A DNA stretch of 64,000 nt from positions 1-64,000 of the forward strand of contig JAZGTH010000059.1 in NCBI GenBank assembly GCA_036877525.1, in the 5' to 3' direction. The notes beneath the pieces were generated by a model that saw only the letters and a program-made list of their open reading frames with translations, was not told the origin of the DNA and searched no databases. How positions within the stretch are numbered: position 1 is the first letter of the stretch; the number at the start of each line of letters is the position of its first letter. The stretch is from Chromobotia macracanthus. Taxonomy: Eukaryota > Chordata > Actinopteri > Cypriniformes > Botiidae. The translations under genes were made by a program, and so were the position numbers. Shown piece by piece: positions 10,975-23,900 of this stretch.

Positions 10975-11744
10975 CTAAAGCACAAATGTTAAATTAATGA
11001 AAATATGCACAAAAGTTGCTGAACAGAAAGAATTCCCTATTCACACAACAATGCTCTTGACCAAGAGAGAGGGGGACTGTGTGTGTTACTGGAAGTCATG
11101 TTTAGGGAGACAGACTGTATCCTCTGAGCTGTTGTTTAATTTGCTGTGACATTAGTTCAATACATAAGTTGTTGTTCAGCTGTTACATCAAGTCATGTCT
11201 GTTTGGAGGCTTTTACATAATCAACACAAGCCTTGTCATGTGATAATGTAGTGATTGCACTACAGTTGAGAACCATTAAAAAGACTCTTTATCTAACATC
11301 CTCTCCATCATATACTGACAGCCCTTTTTTACTCCATTAACTCAGATCTGATGCTTTCAGCCGAGGGTTAATTAACCTTGCCTCAGGCCTGATTCAGGGT
11401 CAGCATGCTTACAAAGACTCATATTAATCCACAAGAACTTTCTATCAAAACAGGGAGCATAATACAAATATATATTTGTAAACACTGTGTCTACAATTTT
11501 GAATGCAAGTAAACCAACTCAGGGTCAGTGGACTGTCATGTGAGCCAAAGAGCTCCTAGAAAAATAGAATTTACTTGTTTTTTATGGTATGCCACACCAT
11601 GAGAGCTACTCTAGTATCAGAGCATAGCAAAACTATGGACTAGGTTCTACACAACTGTGTATTGTAAGTATTTTATGTATTTTATACTCTAATTTTAATG
11701 CCTTTATGCTACAACCGATTTTATCTTATAATACAAAATATAAA

Positions 11745-11795
11745 GAGAGAGAACAGAGAGAGAGAGAGAAAGAAGAAAGGAAGGAAAAGAGAAAA
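11745..11795. repeat. purine-rich GA/GAAA stretch
   Basis: Nearly uninterrupted A/G run including (GA)n and GAAGG blocks on the plus strand. Confidence 0.7.
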
Positions 11796-12181
11796 TTATT
11801 ATGAATTGTCTGTTCACACACAGAAGGTCTATTCAGTGAATCACTCACTCATCTGGGAGCAGCTTTGTTCTGTTCTTCTCACAGAGATGGCATGCTAGAT
11901 CAGGGCATCATTTTCCTACTTATTATCCCGAGGGCAACCCAGTGAGAGTCCTTACTTACTTGGTGCCATAGCCAAGAAAAGACATAACCAAAGAAAGTTG
12001 CGTAGATGACAGAATTTTAAAATTTAAAGCAAATAATCTATGAAAAGCGCTCCTGGATTAGACAGATCAAATTTAAACATAGGATATCTCCCATAGCATT
12101 TGAGAGAAAGACTTGCTAGATCCATCTGTCATACATGACGGTAGAGAAACTGTTAGAAATCATAGAGCACACACCACTCCC

Positions 12182-12211
12182 CCCTCACACACACACACAC
12201 CCCCACCCCAA
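12182..12211. repeat. (CA)n/C-rich low-complexity tract
   Basis: CCCCTCACACACACACACAC followed by CCCCCACCCC and A-rich sequence. Confidence 0.7.
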
Positions 12212-13599
12212 AAAAACATTATTTACACTGAAGCTAAACTGACAAAACATGACTGTATGTATTAATGTCATTGCTGGTTAATAAAGACATTCTCCAGGGG
12301 GCTACAAAGACAGTGCCAGGTTGTCTTATGTTACCCTCCCCCATTTCCTCATGGGCTGCTCTGATTAGCTGCCCCATTCCCTTCCTTTGTCTGAGCTCTT
12401 TGTCTGAGTTCAGGTATTGCACACAACTGGTATCATACAATCTCTCAGCATGTGCTTTCATTTGGTTAGATTATTTAAAATGGTGTGAGATTAATTGCAA
12501 AATATAATTTATTTTTGTGTTTGCTGAAAAAGACCTTGATGGGGGTTCACAATATCCTCACCCATCAAAGCAGACAATGTAGAAGCTCTTTAACTACTGA
12601 CATGTCATAAATAGCCACTTTGCTTGAAATTGATCATTCAGAGTTATTCTTAAATTTTATTACATAATTAATGCATATTGATTATTTTCCAAGGGGAAAA
12701 TTAGGATAGCAATAGCAAGAATAGCAATGATCAGAAACCTAGCTTGGACTTTTTAGTCCTTCAATAACATTTTTCCTGCTACTTGTCATTTACTATATCT
12801 CTTTCTGCTGGTGTCTGTCTCTATCACCTGATTACTCTTACCAGCCACACATACACCTGTGTTAAGCAAGCACAGTACTATTGGTGTTTGTAACACTTGC
12901 TGAAGATAGAATAATCTGGTTTCTGAATATTATACAATAATAAACAATAAAGTTTGTTAAAGTTTAAATATTGATTGTCTGAATAAAGCTTAGCATTAAA
13001 CTAAAGCCATCAAGCTTCTGACAGACTCAAACAGTCTGTATAATTAGACAGCCTGATGGGAACACAGCATTAAAAAAGTTAAAACCTGGTTTAGAATTGC
13101 AGGTGATACAAGGTTAAATGAAAATCTTGGGTCCTGTAAACAGATTTTTTCAAGAAGAAATTTAGTGATATGGTTATGATATGTGTGTTTTTTAAAAGTA
13201 TGTGATGTCAACTATCCATGCACTACATATTTAAAAAAAAGACGTTATTCTGTCAACAAACCTTAGAAAAAAGGTTACAAAAACCCTTAAAATATAATAC
13301 AAATACCTTTTTTAAATAATGTATTAGTACACAAACTTACATACTGTAATGTTTTGCATGGTTAGCACAGCTGTTTACAAAACAAAATGCATTCACTTTG
13401 GTCTTAAGACTTTTAGAAGGCCCATTTAAACTGCATCTTTGGGCTTCTACATATCACACAAACCCCTCAACTAAAGATTAATGGCTCCCACAGTCCCAGA
13501 GAGTGCATTTATGACAGCCTTTATAACATAAAGCTGAAGAACAGACAGAAGAGTTTGAGATTGGACATTACTGTATCCCAAGAAGAACTGCTTGGCTCC

Positions 13600-13722
13600 A
13601 TTTACATTATGCATTTAGCACATGCTTTTACCCAAGGCAATTTTCAGTGCATCCACAGTATACATTTTATCATGCATATGCATTCCCTGGGACTCAAACC
13701 CATAACCTGTTGCTAGCATTGT
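13600..13722 (-). mobile_element. tRNA-derived SINE copy (family A), minus orientation
   Basis: Read on the minus strand it has a B-box-like GGTTTGAGTCCCAGGGAATG head, a middle ATGTATACTGTGGATGCACTG, and the tail GGGTAAAAGCATGTGCTAAATG. The same head-middle-tail order occurs at 23793-23950 and 63411-63552, so the family is supported inside this window. Confidence 0.75.
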
Positions 13723-13723
13723 G

Positions 13724-13770
13724 TATTTACATTTAGCAGATGCTTTTATCCAAACTGACTTACAAAAAGA
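13724..13770 (-). mobile_element. teleost SINE 3' tail, minus orientation
   Basis: On the minus strand: TAAGTCAGTTTGGATAAAAG, then CATCTGCTAAATGTAAATA. This is the tail shared by many fish SINEs and their partner LINEs. It lies next to another SINE, suggesting two insertions side by side. Confidence 0.75.
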
Positions 13771-14564
13771 GAGCATTAAACATTAACCAATGAACCAAGA
13801 CTACAAAGCTACATTTACAAGAGGGAATCACATTCTGATGCTAGAAACAGGATAAACAGAAGAAGGTTTTTTAGAGTATTAGACAGAGCATTAGGGATTA
13901 CCAGTATTACCATTTGAGCTACAGGGAAGCTAATTTCTATTGATTCTATAACTAAATCAAAATGAAAAAAGTTTAAATTGTCTGTACATTTTTAAGGTGC
14001 CTCGATGCACTTTAAAATTAAGCCATGTTTTTCAGACTTCTGCTCTGTTGGTTTGATTTTAAAAGGTTCATCCTATGCTCTACCTTGATGAAAGAATGTA
14101 GTTTAAGAGAAATTTGCATGCATCATGTTTTTAGATGATTATTACTTAATCACAGTTTATTATTGCCTCTGGTATTATAGGCCAGGCTGGTAAAAACAAA
14201 CACAAATGAGAGGTTGCATGCACTGTGCCTACAGCAACAAGTAAGGATCTCCTTTTTGCCAGTGTTATGGTTTTACAAATCTTTACACTCATTTCCTTAA
14301 TGAGAAAGAAAAAATAAATTGCAGACAAAAAAGGCCACTATATACTGCAATCTCACAGACGTTAACAGTTTCAAAACCTAAACATAAATTTTAATTCACT
14401 GATTCCACAATTTGGAAGAGATATCTATGAAAGAGATATCTATGAAGCGCTCTGTTAGAGACAAACCGGTCTAATATAGCAAATAGCGTAATTAAAACAA
14501 CATAATTTGTAATACAGTCTGAAAGAAGAGATGTCCCACCATGTTTTAGTGCTTCCTCACACGG

Positions 14565-14934
14565 GCGTTTCCAATGGGCGGAGATTCGTTGCTAAGCCCC
14601 GCCCCCTACAGTCATACCCAAATGAGCCGGTTTCAGTGTTTTCTCTACACAAAGATACACAAGCAAGCGCGTCCGAGAGAAGCAAGAGCCAGCTGGGATG
14701 CACACTAGTTTCTTGTAGTACACACCGGAGAAATGTACCCGTTATAGCGGTGTCGGAATCAGTTTGTCAAGTGTTTGCATAAATAAGTTTATCCTGTATC
14801 AGAGGAATTACTGTTTGGACTTTGCGATGGGAACTTCGACTCTTATGATAAGTGCGTGAATGTAGAGCATCTATAAAGTGTACGGAGTCAGTGGTACCCT
14901 AATCACCAAATAAAGGACACCAGGATCTAAACAA
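14565..14934 (+). promoter_or_regulatory. myo10: myo10 promoter and 5' untranslated region
   Basis: A CCAAT box (14571-14575, in CCAATGGGCGG) and a GC box (CCCCGCCCCC, 14597-14606) lie about 330-365 nt before the ATG. No TATA box is evident. The sequence between is locally richer in GC and CpG than its surroundings, as expected at a vertebrate start region. The transcription start probably lies between 14620 and 14720 but cannot be fixed. Confidence 0.55.
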
Positions 14935-14955
14935 ATGGATACCTTCTTTGTTGAG
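14935..14955 (+). CDS. myo10: myo10 exon 1: start codon, 7 residues
   Basis: MDTFFVE before GTAGGG, matching the human start MDNFFTE. Phase 0 joins to GARVWVRD of exon 2. No other ATG nearby gives this N-terminus. Confidence 0.88.
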
Positions 14956-17900
14956 GTAGGGAGAAAACTGAAGTACACTACCTTTGCTCTCTATTTCCTT
15001 TGTAATGGTGCTGTTTTTAACAGGATGTTCCTGAGCGTACTAGTTGTAATAAGTTCAGCAAACCAAAATAATGTAATGATTATAGACCATTGTGGTTCTC
15101 TGTGGGGACAGAAGTAATAGCCCATCCTAAGGACATAGTGCACAGTTATTGAAGGTATACAGTTATTGAACCTTATTTGAATCTTGAATCTTATTGAATC
15201 TTAGTTGTACTAAACAGTAATTATCCTGTATATCTGTACATCCCTTTCAAAGAATGTTTGTTGTCTGTTTTGTTTTTGTTAATTCAGACCCCCTATAAAA
15301 CATTATGTTAAATGAAACATCATGGTTCATTATTAGGTGTTGTATTTGTAAAGGTGCTCTGTAACTCCAGGTGGTAAAGAAAGGAGCCCCTCTTAGACCC
15401 CGCACAAGTTCAAAGGTTATTTAACACCAGATACTTGCCTTTGAAGACCACCTCTTTTAGAAACTGTGAACAAAATATTATTTTGATCTGAAGGAAAATA
15501 ATTTCAAATGCCTTGTGACTCATGTAGTTTAGTCCCCCAGGATGTGTTTCATGTCAGGGATATAAAATTCTTCTTATGTTTGTTCTTGTTCCTATACTGT
15601 GTGAGGCAGAGAACAGTCCTGCTGACAATGAGCGCTCAGAGCTCACGAAGAACAAACTAACCCACTGCAGCAGTCTAAACTAAATACTACCATGTAATGT
15701 TCTGGTGGCCTTTTAAACCCCTTGCTCCAAATGCTTTAGATGAGCTAGGAGTCCATGGTTAGATGTAGAGTGCAATTGTCAGTAGTGAAACAAAAACGAA
15801 GACACTTGGTTTGGTAGAACAGTCCCTGTCATAAAGTGGCAGTAATGTTTAAGGAGTATATTACCCAAAAATGCTATTATTCCCTCACTTTTTCTGAAGA
15901 CACATATTTGTTGTATTTTGTGGAACACATCGTTACTAAGAGTTCATAGTGAATACTTTGTTAAGCTCTAAAATTAAGGAAAAGCAACAGTAATGATAAA
16001 TGATAAAGTTGCGTGCTATGTTACAAGTCTTCAAAATCCAAACACATTTGTCACATTCAGTTACTATGAAGTGTCATTGTATGAGGAGTTCATATGATTT
16101 AAAAAAGTTTACTTTTAAGTTCTATGAAAAAAAACAGTAATTTTGGGTGAGCTATTCCTTTAACCTCTTGCTATTTCCAAATGCACCACACATATTTTCT
16201 TGTCTCTTTGGTGGTGTAAAGGTTTTGATTGGTCTGATTAAGGAATTCTTGTGGCAGTTATTTGTACCTCATTAAACAGGCATCTGTTTTGCACACGGTC
16301 TGTTACTTCATACAGAGTGACAGAATCTAATCTGTTTCTCTGTCATTAGAGTGGCAGCACGAGCCACAAACTCAATGATATAAGACAGCTAGAGGGAGAT
16401 AATTCTGTGAACCAGCATTCAGTACATTTGGAGGGCAATAGTAAATGTGAAGACTGATTAAACATCTGTCTGTGGTGGATACAGATGCAGAAACGATCTG
16501 AGACATCCAAGATTAAAGGCTCATAAGGCTCACGTGTGGATCCAGCTGGAATTATGAGGTTTAGTAGTTACAACATAAACATTCCATGATTATTTATAGA
16601 CATGGGACACTGTTGAGAAGAAATTCCCATTCTTTACCAAGCACAGCGGTCAGTGTGACATTAATTAATCAGGAATTCAACAATGATGAAACTTAACAAT
16701 AAAAGCATTTTTACAGTTACCCCCAGATCTAAATGGGAAACTACATTATGGGCCAACAGAATTATTGAGACAGCAGTAAAATGTTGGAAGTAGAATTATT
16801 GTGTGATTTAGAATTCACAATGTGGGTTATACTAAAATTCTTACTGTTATATGTCATTGAGGCGTCAAACATTACCTTCCCTTTCCTTTTGAATCTTCAC
16901 TTGGAATAAGACGTAATCATATTGCTAAATCCCTAAACCCCCAGATAAGCCCTCATCCTTCTTCTCCCATTTGCTGAGTCACTACTAGTAAATACTGTGT
17001 CATTTCGATCTTCCTGCTGGTGCTCACCTATCCACACCTATAAATCCTGAGATCAAAACGACAAAGATTAGTTGGTCCCAAACAGACCGGTGGGTTCATC
17101 CTCTCACAGAGAGATTTACAAACTATGGGACTTCCCCTTCCATTTGGCACCCGTGATACTCATCAGTGCTTTACAGTTAACCCATTTGATCTCATTTGGT
17201 CATCACATTTGAAATCATTGATATGTGGTTGAAACAAACATGTTTAAATTTAACATTTAAACTTCCTCTTAAAATGGACATTTAATTTAGGATGGATGTG
17301 TTTATTATTTGATCTAGTGATAAGTATTTAGCGACAAGTACCTGTCCAGACTGAACATAAAAATGCTGAGTGGTGTTGACACAGTCACAGCCAATCAAAA
17401 CACATTCAGTGTTTAATATACAGCTATCAGGAGTGGAATTTTGGAGCACTGAAATTCCATTGTGGACAGGGCTATGCAATCAATAAAATGTTTTGACACT
17501 TGTTGCTTGGCGAGACAGTGTTAGGACAAAAAATACTAGTTAGGTACAAAAACTTAACATAGCACAATAGCTTTTATCTTTCAGCGCTCTTTTGCCTGGT
17601 TAAGGTGCAGTGTTACACTATGTGTAGCAGTAGTGTACGTGTTGTCTGCTCATACACCAACCTGAAGAATGCAGCTTATTCCTCAAGCAGCACATGCATC
17701 TATTCGTTTACAGAACCACTAATACATCAGTGTCAGCTATGTTAAAAATATCCACAAAGTATCCTTCATAGGTGCAACCTAAAAAAGGATTGATGAAGTG
17801 ATCGCCTGAAACAACAGCTGCCCTGCTTTGAAAAAGCAATTCCTGCTTTTAAAACCATCTCCGGAAGCATGTCTTGCATTCAACACTGGATTCCTTTTCC

Positions 17901-20900
17901 AGATACATTCCTGTCCTCAGGATCTCAGTCCTCTTAACCCTGACCCGAGATTCCAAATCATGGCTGATGGTCACCTCACAGCTCTCAGAATGAAGATAAC
18001 ATAAAGAAACATAAACCGTCTCTTCTGGTTTATGTTTCACATAGTTAACTCTATATAGATCTAGTACTTTTAATCTCATGACTCGCATTGCTGTCGCTTA
18101 TCAGTTATTCTTATGTAGACACTGACATGGCAGATAATAATATTTTAGTGATATATAACAAACAAGTTTATCTTCTTTGCTGTCCACAGTGTGGAAGCTG
18201 TTTCTGATTTCTGCTGTTTAAAATAACTGATTTTTCCAGATATTTCTCAATACATTAATTTCTTACTTCGACTTTCTTAGTTTAGAAAGCTCTTACTATG
18301 CTGTGATATTGATGACAAGTAAAACACAGCTTTACCTTTTTGCTCTGATGGGCTTGCTGGGCAGGAAGACCAAAACAATAAAACAGACTTTTGTACTTCT
18401 GTTCTCTGACACACCTGATTTGTTTGTGAGTGGTTATAAATTATTAAGTTTTTTATGGTACAACTTGTATTAAAAAGAATAATAATATATATGGAGAATA
18501 TCATTAGACAGCATCAAACCCTACAAATGTATTTTTGACAGGTTTCCAGTTGTTTAGGCCAATTTTTGCCTGTTTACATCAATATCAAGAAGACTCAAAC
18601 TTTTCAGGGGCCTAGTTGAACACGTGCATGCAGTTAAATCAACTCAAACTGGATTGCTGTATTTGAGCAGGAGTGAGGCCACATGAGTACAGCAGCAATC
18701 CCACAAGGTCATATTAATCCTGTTCAATTCTGTCCAGACATGAGCAGCAGTCTCAAAGGCGCGCTTATTCTCTAGACTTCTTTATTAAAGCCTGTCTGAC
18801 AGATACAGTGTTCTGAATGTGGATGTTAACAGGGTCTTCCCAATTATTCTGCATTCACTAAATTAACACAAGAAAGAATTCTTATCACTTTCATTTATAG
18901 GAACTATACCAATACAGTACACAAAACTGTACCATTAATAACAATAAATATAATATTTGTATACATTTTAATACATGAAAAATGCCTCACAACCCCTCAC
19001 AATCTTCCTTGTTTTGAGTTTTGAGTTCAGAAAATTAGTCTAAAACCCAATGTTAACTCAATCAGCAAATCAGAGTGTTATCACAGTGTTGCTCATTTTC
19101 ATTTGCCAGCAAAAACATTGTTATATGTTTTTATTATATGTTACATGAATATTCAATATATCGCCCATCCTTAGTTACAATGTGCATCTGGACCCAAACG
19201 ATCTGGATTCACCGTGATCCAGTACCTCTTTGTTCACACTGTGGGCTTTATTAGTCTTGTGTGTGGCCACAATCTGCTACAGCAGCTTACTTATTTTCTT
19301 GGTAATTATAGACTATAAGTACCTTAGTTTAGATTATTTACTTTGCTGATGCTTTAAAATATTTCCTTTCTTTTAACAGTTGTCATTTCAAAAGTCAAGG
19401 CAGACTCTGTCAGGATCTCAGTCATGTAACTTCCTGTATTTTAGGCTGGTGGTTTTAAAGTCACATTTATGTATTTAATTTGTGATCTTCACCACACCCC
19501 CTGTCATTTTTGTTCTAGGTCAAGAGAGGGGTGCTTGATGAAACCATGTAGTTCAAGAGAAAACATTCATAGTGAAACAATGGTCATGATAGGAAGGTCT
19601 CAGCTGAGAGTTCTTAAACAAGACGCAGTATGATCTCATCTCCTTTGTGTGCTGTGGAGTTTATTCAGTTGGGATGTCACAGGCTTTTTAGCTACTAGCT
19701 ACTTGAAGGCTCTTGAATGGACCCAGAATTTTAGAATGGGTCTTGATGGGTCTAGATTTACATTCACACTTAATATTTACATTCACACTACATGTCACAT
19801 TTAATATGTATATTCAGATGTTTGAGACAGTAGATGTTTGTTTTGTTTCAATATCCTGTTGTATTTTCTTTTTTAAAAACACTTTATTGGGCCCATGTGG
19901 GCTGCACCCCTTCCCCCTTCATTTTTCATTACTGTACCTCTGCCCTCAGTTGTATGTCCATCTGCCACTGCTCCTGCCCTCCTGCTGGGGTACAGCGGCC
20001 GTGGACCTCCACCATCACAAAACTGAGCTATTTAAATGAGGCTTTGTTTTGCCTGAAGGGTAAATTATGTGGAAGAAAATATTTTTAAGTGCCCAGTTTT
20101 AGTGTCAATGTACCAGTCAGGCAGTTTGAGAACTGGTGAGGATTACCAGGATGCGAAATAGGGTTCAAAAAATGAGATTTTCCCCATCTGTTTTTACAAT
20201 TGTGTTTAGTGCTGCTAGCAGTGCATGATACACTTTAGCTTCTGAAAGAACAGGTTCTTTGACAGCAGACTATTACATTTTGATAGATTATTTAGATTAT
20301 ATTTTTATAGATAGATTTCCACTGCCATTACTGAGCATATGAGATCACTTCCTGTTGTTTTGCTAATGTAAGAGAGAGTCATATAAATACATGATTTGAA
20401 AGAACCAATTTCTCAGTGCTATTTGTACATATGCCTATAATAATGCATATGTAAAAATTATTGTCACCTAGAGGCCAATATATTAGTCAGATAGACCCAC
20501 CTTTTCACAATATCCGGACCAACCCATCCTTCCTGTCCTTCTGGTGATGGTGTAGCATTTTTATGCCCCAATCAGAATGTAGCTTAGGGCAATCAGAGCA
20601 GACGGGTGTAGCAGACAGAAGTTAAAGGCTCTGATTAACACAATCAGGGCTTTTCTGTAATCTGTTCACAAGAGACCGACCCCTGACTACAGCCCCAGAA
20701 CGACAGGGGAGCATGGGTGCCATGGAAGGACTCATACACACAGGACTATATACTCAGGTTACTAAATAACATTCTGTTTACATGGTGATTGTAAAGTACC
20801 ACAATATTTGAAATTCACAGCCTTTTTAAAGAATAATTAAACGTTTGACCATTTCTGCTTAGATATTGTACAATCTAGTTTTAATAAATTGTATTAAGGG

Positions 20901-23900
20901 GTTTATTTTAAGCAGATTAAAGATTTGAGATATCATCCTGTCATCATTTAAGCTTGTTTAATATCAGACCTGCTATGACCTCCCAATTATTTGTTTCATA
21001 ATAGAAAGCTCCAATATTACAGCATATTAATGTTACACACCACCTGTGACTTGACCTGAATGTCTCGACTCTATTGCTGTTTAAACTGGTTGTGAAAAAT
21101 AATGCTGCTGCCAGATCACTTCTACCTACACATACACAAAGGCTTTGTAGCAAACACAGCACATGAAAACCCCACACACAAGACTGGTAAATCTGTTTTA
21201 TTTGAACCTAAAATCTGGCATGTTCACAATACATACGCGTATAGCCTGAAGCAGAGCACACTTGACACAGTGACAAATACATTATTAACATCTAAATTAC
21301 ACTTCAGTTTTAATCCCTTAAGTGGTTGAATATGTGACTGTTTATTTACTATAAGGCAATAGAAAAGTCTCAGTAGTGGAAAAGTAATAGCCATAAGCCT
21401 CACTTACTCTGAAACCATTAGTTCTAGAATAACAAACTGAATGTAATTGTTTAATCCATCCAGAAGCTGAGTTCCCTGTTGTAGTAAGAGCTCTTCCCCT
21501 GTGATTCAAACATCAGGCAGAGACATCTGTAACATGTTGTGAATTATTGTCATCAGCTCAAACATTTACATGATGTCTCCTGTCATACCGTTAGACTGAA
21601 GCTGTACTTAGGAATATTACCCTAAATGAGTTCCTGTGTGTACAGTAAGATAACTGTAATTTATTTGTTTGACTAAGTGTCCATAAATATTAATTAGCTG
21701 TTAGCTACATTTTCTTTCATTGTGTTGCAAAGCAGAAATAGTTATTTGAGTGTTTGTGTGTGTATCTCATTAGAGGCTTTGGAGCACCAAACAAATCATC
21801 CAGGGTAGAAATATAATTCTCCTCATGTTCTCAGTGGGCATCACATACTCTGGCCCATCATGTTCATCTTTGAAAGAGCAGTAAGATACAAAAATGTAAA
21901 AAGTAAATTGTATTTTCATTTTGTTTGAGACACTGTTATTTGACACTGAAGCACTTACTCAGCAGTGGTGCATTAGTCAACATTTATTGCTTTGCTGGCT
22001 CTCCACATTAGAAGGAGTCAGTGCAGCAGCAATAATCTGACTCAGATAAACCTCAACAGCTGTTGTGTAGTTTGTATTCTATGGGAAATGTTTAGTGGTA
22101 CAGTGTCACCATATTAAGGCTCCTCAAAGGCTGAGGCTGAATGTGAACAGATCTGTGGAATAGTCTTCAAACAGCTTCTCTGTTGGGTTAAATAAAGTTT
22201 TTTTCTATGTTTTGTCAGTTAATAGTTGATCTTTTATATAAAAAGGGTCAATTATAACTAAACTATAGCTGTTGTGTCTTTGTTGAATACTGCATCTGAG
22301 TAATACTGCTACCCTAGTAGCAGTCTTGAAAATTTGAAAGTTTACAGCAGTGTGTTTGTCCACACAGAGCTTCCAGTCTTCAACACTTAGTATAACGAGC
22401 ATATATCTACCGGTATTATTCATACTGAGTGCAAATGAAAACATGCCAATACCTTTAATCACTGTCCACAGGCTATGCTTTATGCAAATTAGTCAACATC
22501 TCAGTTGTAAGGTTAAAACCATTAAGTATCACCATCTCTGCATGCTTATAGCACTCTCTATTGTATGGGCTGCGGGAAGTCAGGAAAGGGAGATGTCCAC
22601 AGGCTCTCCATTAGCTAATTTCTGGTCAGCTGCACCCCAACATTATTTATTCATACTGCTGTCAGCCTGATGACAGAACATCAAGGCTGTTTATCTGATC
22701 CTTTACAAAACACTGCACGTTCTCCTCTCGTCACTGTCAATTTAACTGTGGATTTACGTGTTTTTAATTGTTAATGTTGTAAATGTATCGCTGGTGTGTT
22801 AGGTGAGGGCATTTGCTGGAGATTATCTCTGAAATGATTCTCTGTTTGAGAATGTATAAGCACAGGATTGTGTTACCGTCAGACAGTTCAACTCTATCCT
22901 GTAGCATGTTAAACATGTATTGCTGTTGTGACCCAAATTTTAAGTGTGCCAAACCTCTCTTTGGCCTACATGATGTCATCCAGGTTTGATGAAGTTGAGG
23001 ACATGGGGTTTGGGCGAACAGGTCTTGGTTTCAGTGATCACTTGACAGTAATACCTGAGATAGAGTCAGAGTTTTCTCCTCTGTGACTGGACTTTCGGTG
23101 TTTCACTTGTTCTTGAAATTTAAGTGCAATCCAGAGGTGTACTAGTGCACAGATGATTAGAAATTTGCAATATGTTTACAGACTAGTCGGTGGGTTGTCT
23201 GGAGGACTAGTCTACATGAAACCTGTATAATTAGTTAGTTTAGGGTTATGTATAGACCCATACAGTAAATCAGACAGTTTACGATCCTTACTCATCCCTA
23301 TGAGTAATGACGGCTGTAGACCTGGTAGGCTTTGAACTTTGGGGGCTTTGTATGGTCAACAGCAATCCTCATGATCTCTCATCAATTTCAGGTCATTCAA
23401 TCAAACTTCAGCCTTTAAACTCCCTGATTTCTTGGCTAGTTCCTCTTCATTCCAGTCTCTCAGTAATCCGCAGGTTAAATCCCTGTGAGTCTGAACGCAC
23501 AGAAACAACAACACATGCAACTCTGAGGACACTGACTGGTTTGATATAGAACAAGAAGTTCTCTGTTATCTTTCAGTTGTTATCCACCACCTTACAAAAC
23601 AGATGGACAGTTTGGCCAGTGGAAGTCCTATTAATGTAGAAGACTTTTTTGATGAGATTAAAGGCTGAATAAATCTTATTAGTAAATAGCATAAATTGTT
23701 GTGAGATCATAATTTTTGCTTGATGTCTAAGAGTATTCAAAGAAAGAATGTTTTTTTTTTTAATTGGGAAGTGTTTAAGAACAGTTAGGTAATGGTGTTC
23801 CTCAGTTGGTAGAGCTTGGCAATAAGAATGCAAGGAACACAGGTTTGACTCTCAGGAAAAGCAGACTGAAAAAAATGTATACCTGGAATGCACTGTAAGT

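Larger units (their letters stand above)
6400..14550. other. intergenic region between glb1 and myo10
   Basis: About 8 kb between two head-to-head genes. All open frames are short and show no recognisable protein. Contents seen: a 26-bp duplication (7455-7506), an 18-bp perfect palindrome (9601-9618), a 22-bp minisatellite (10910-10974), short AAAT, purine-rich and CA runs, and two SINE fragments (13600-13770). The rest is unannotated AT-rich sequence that may hold enhancers, which I cannot detect by eye. Confidence 0.8.
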
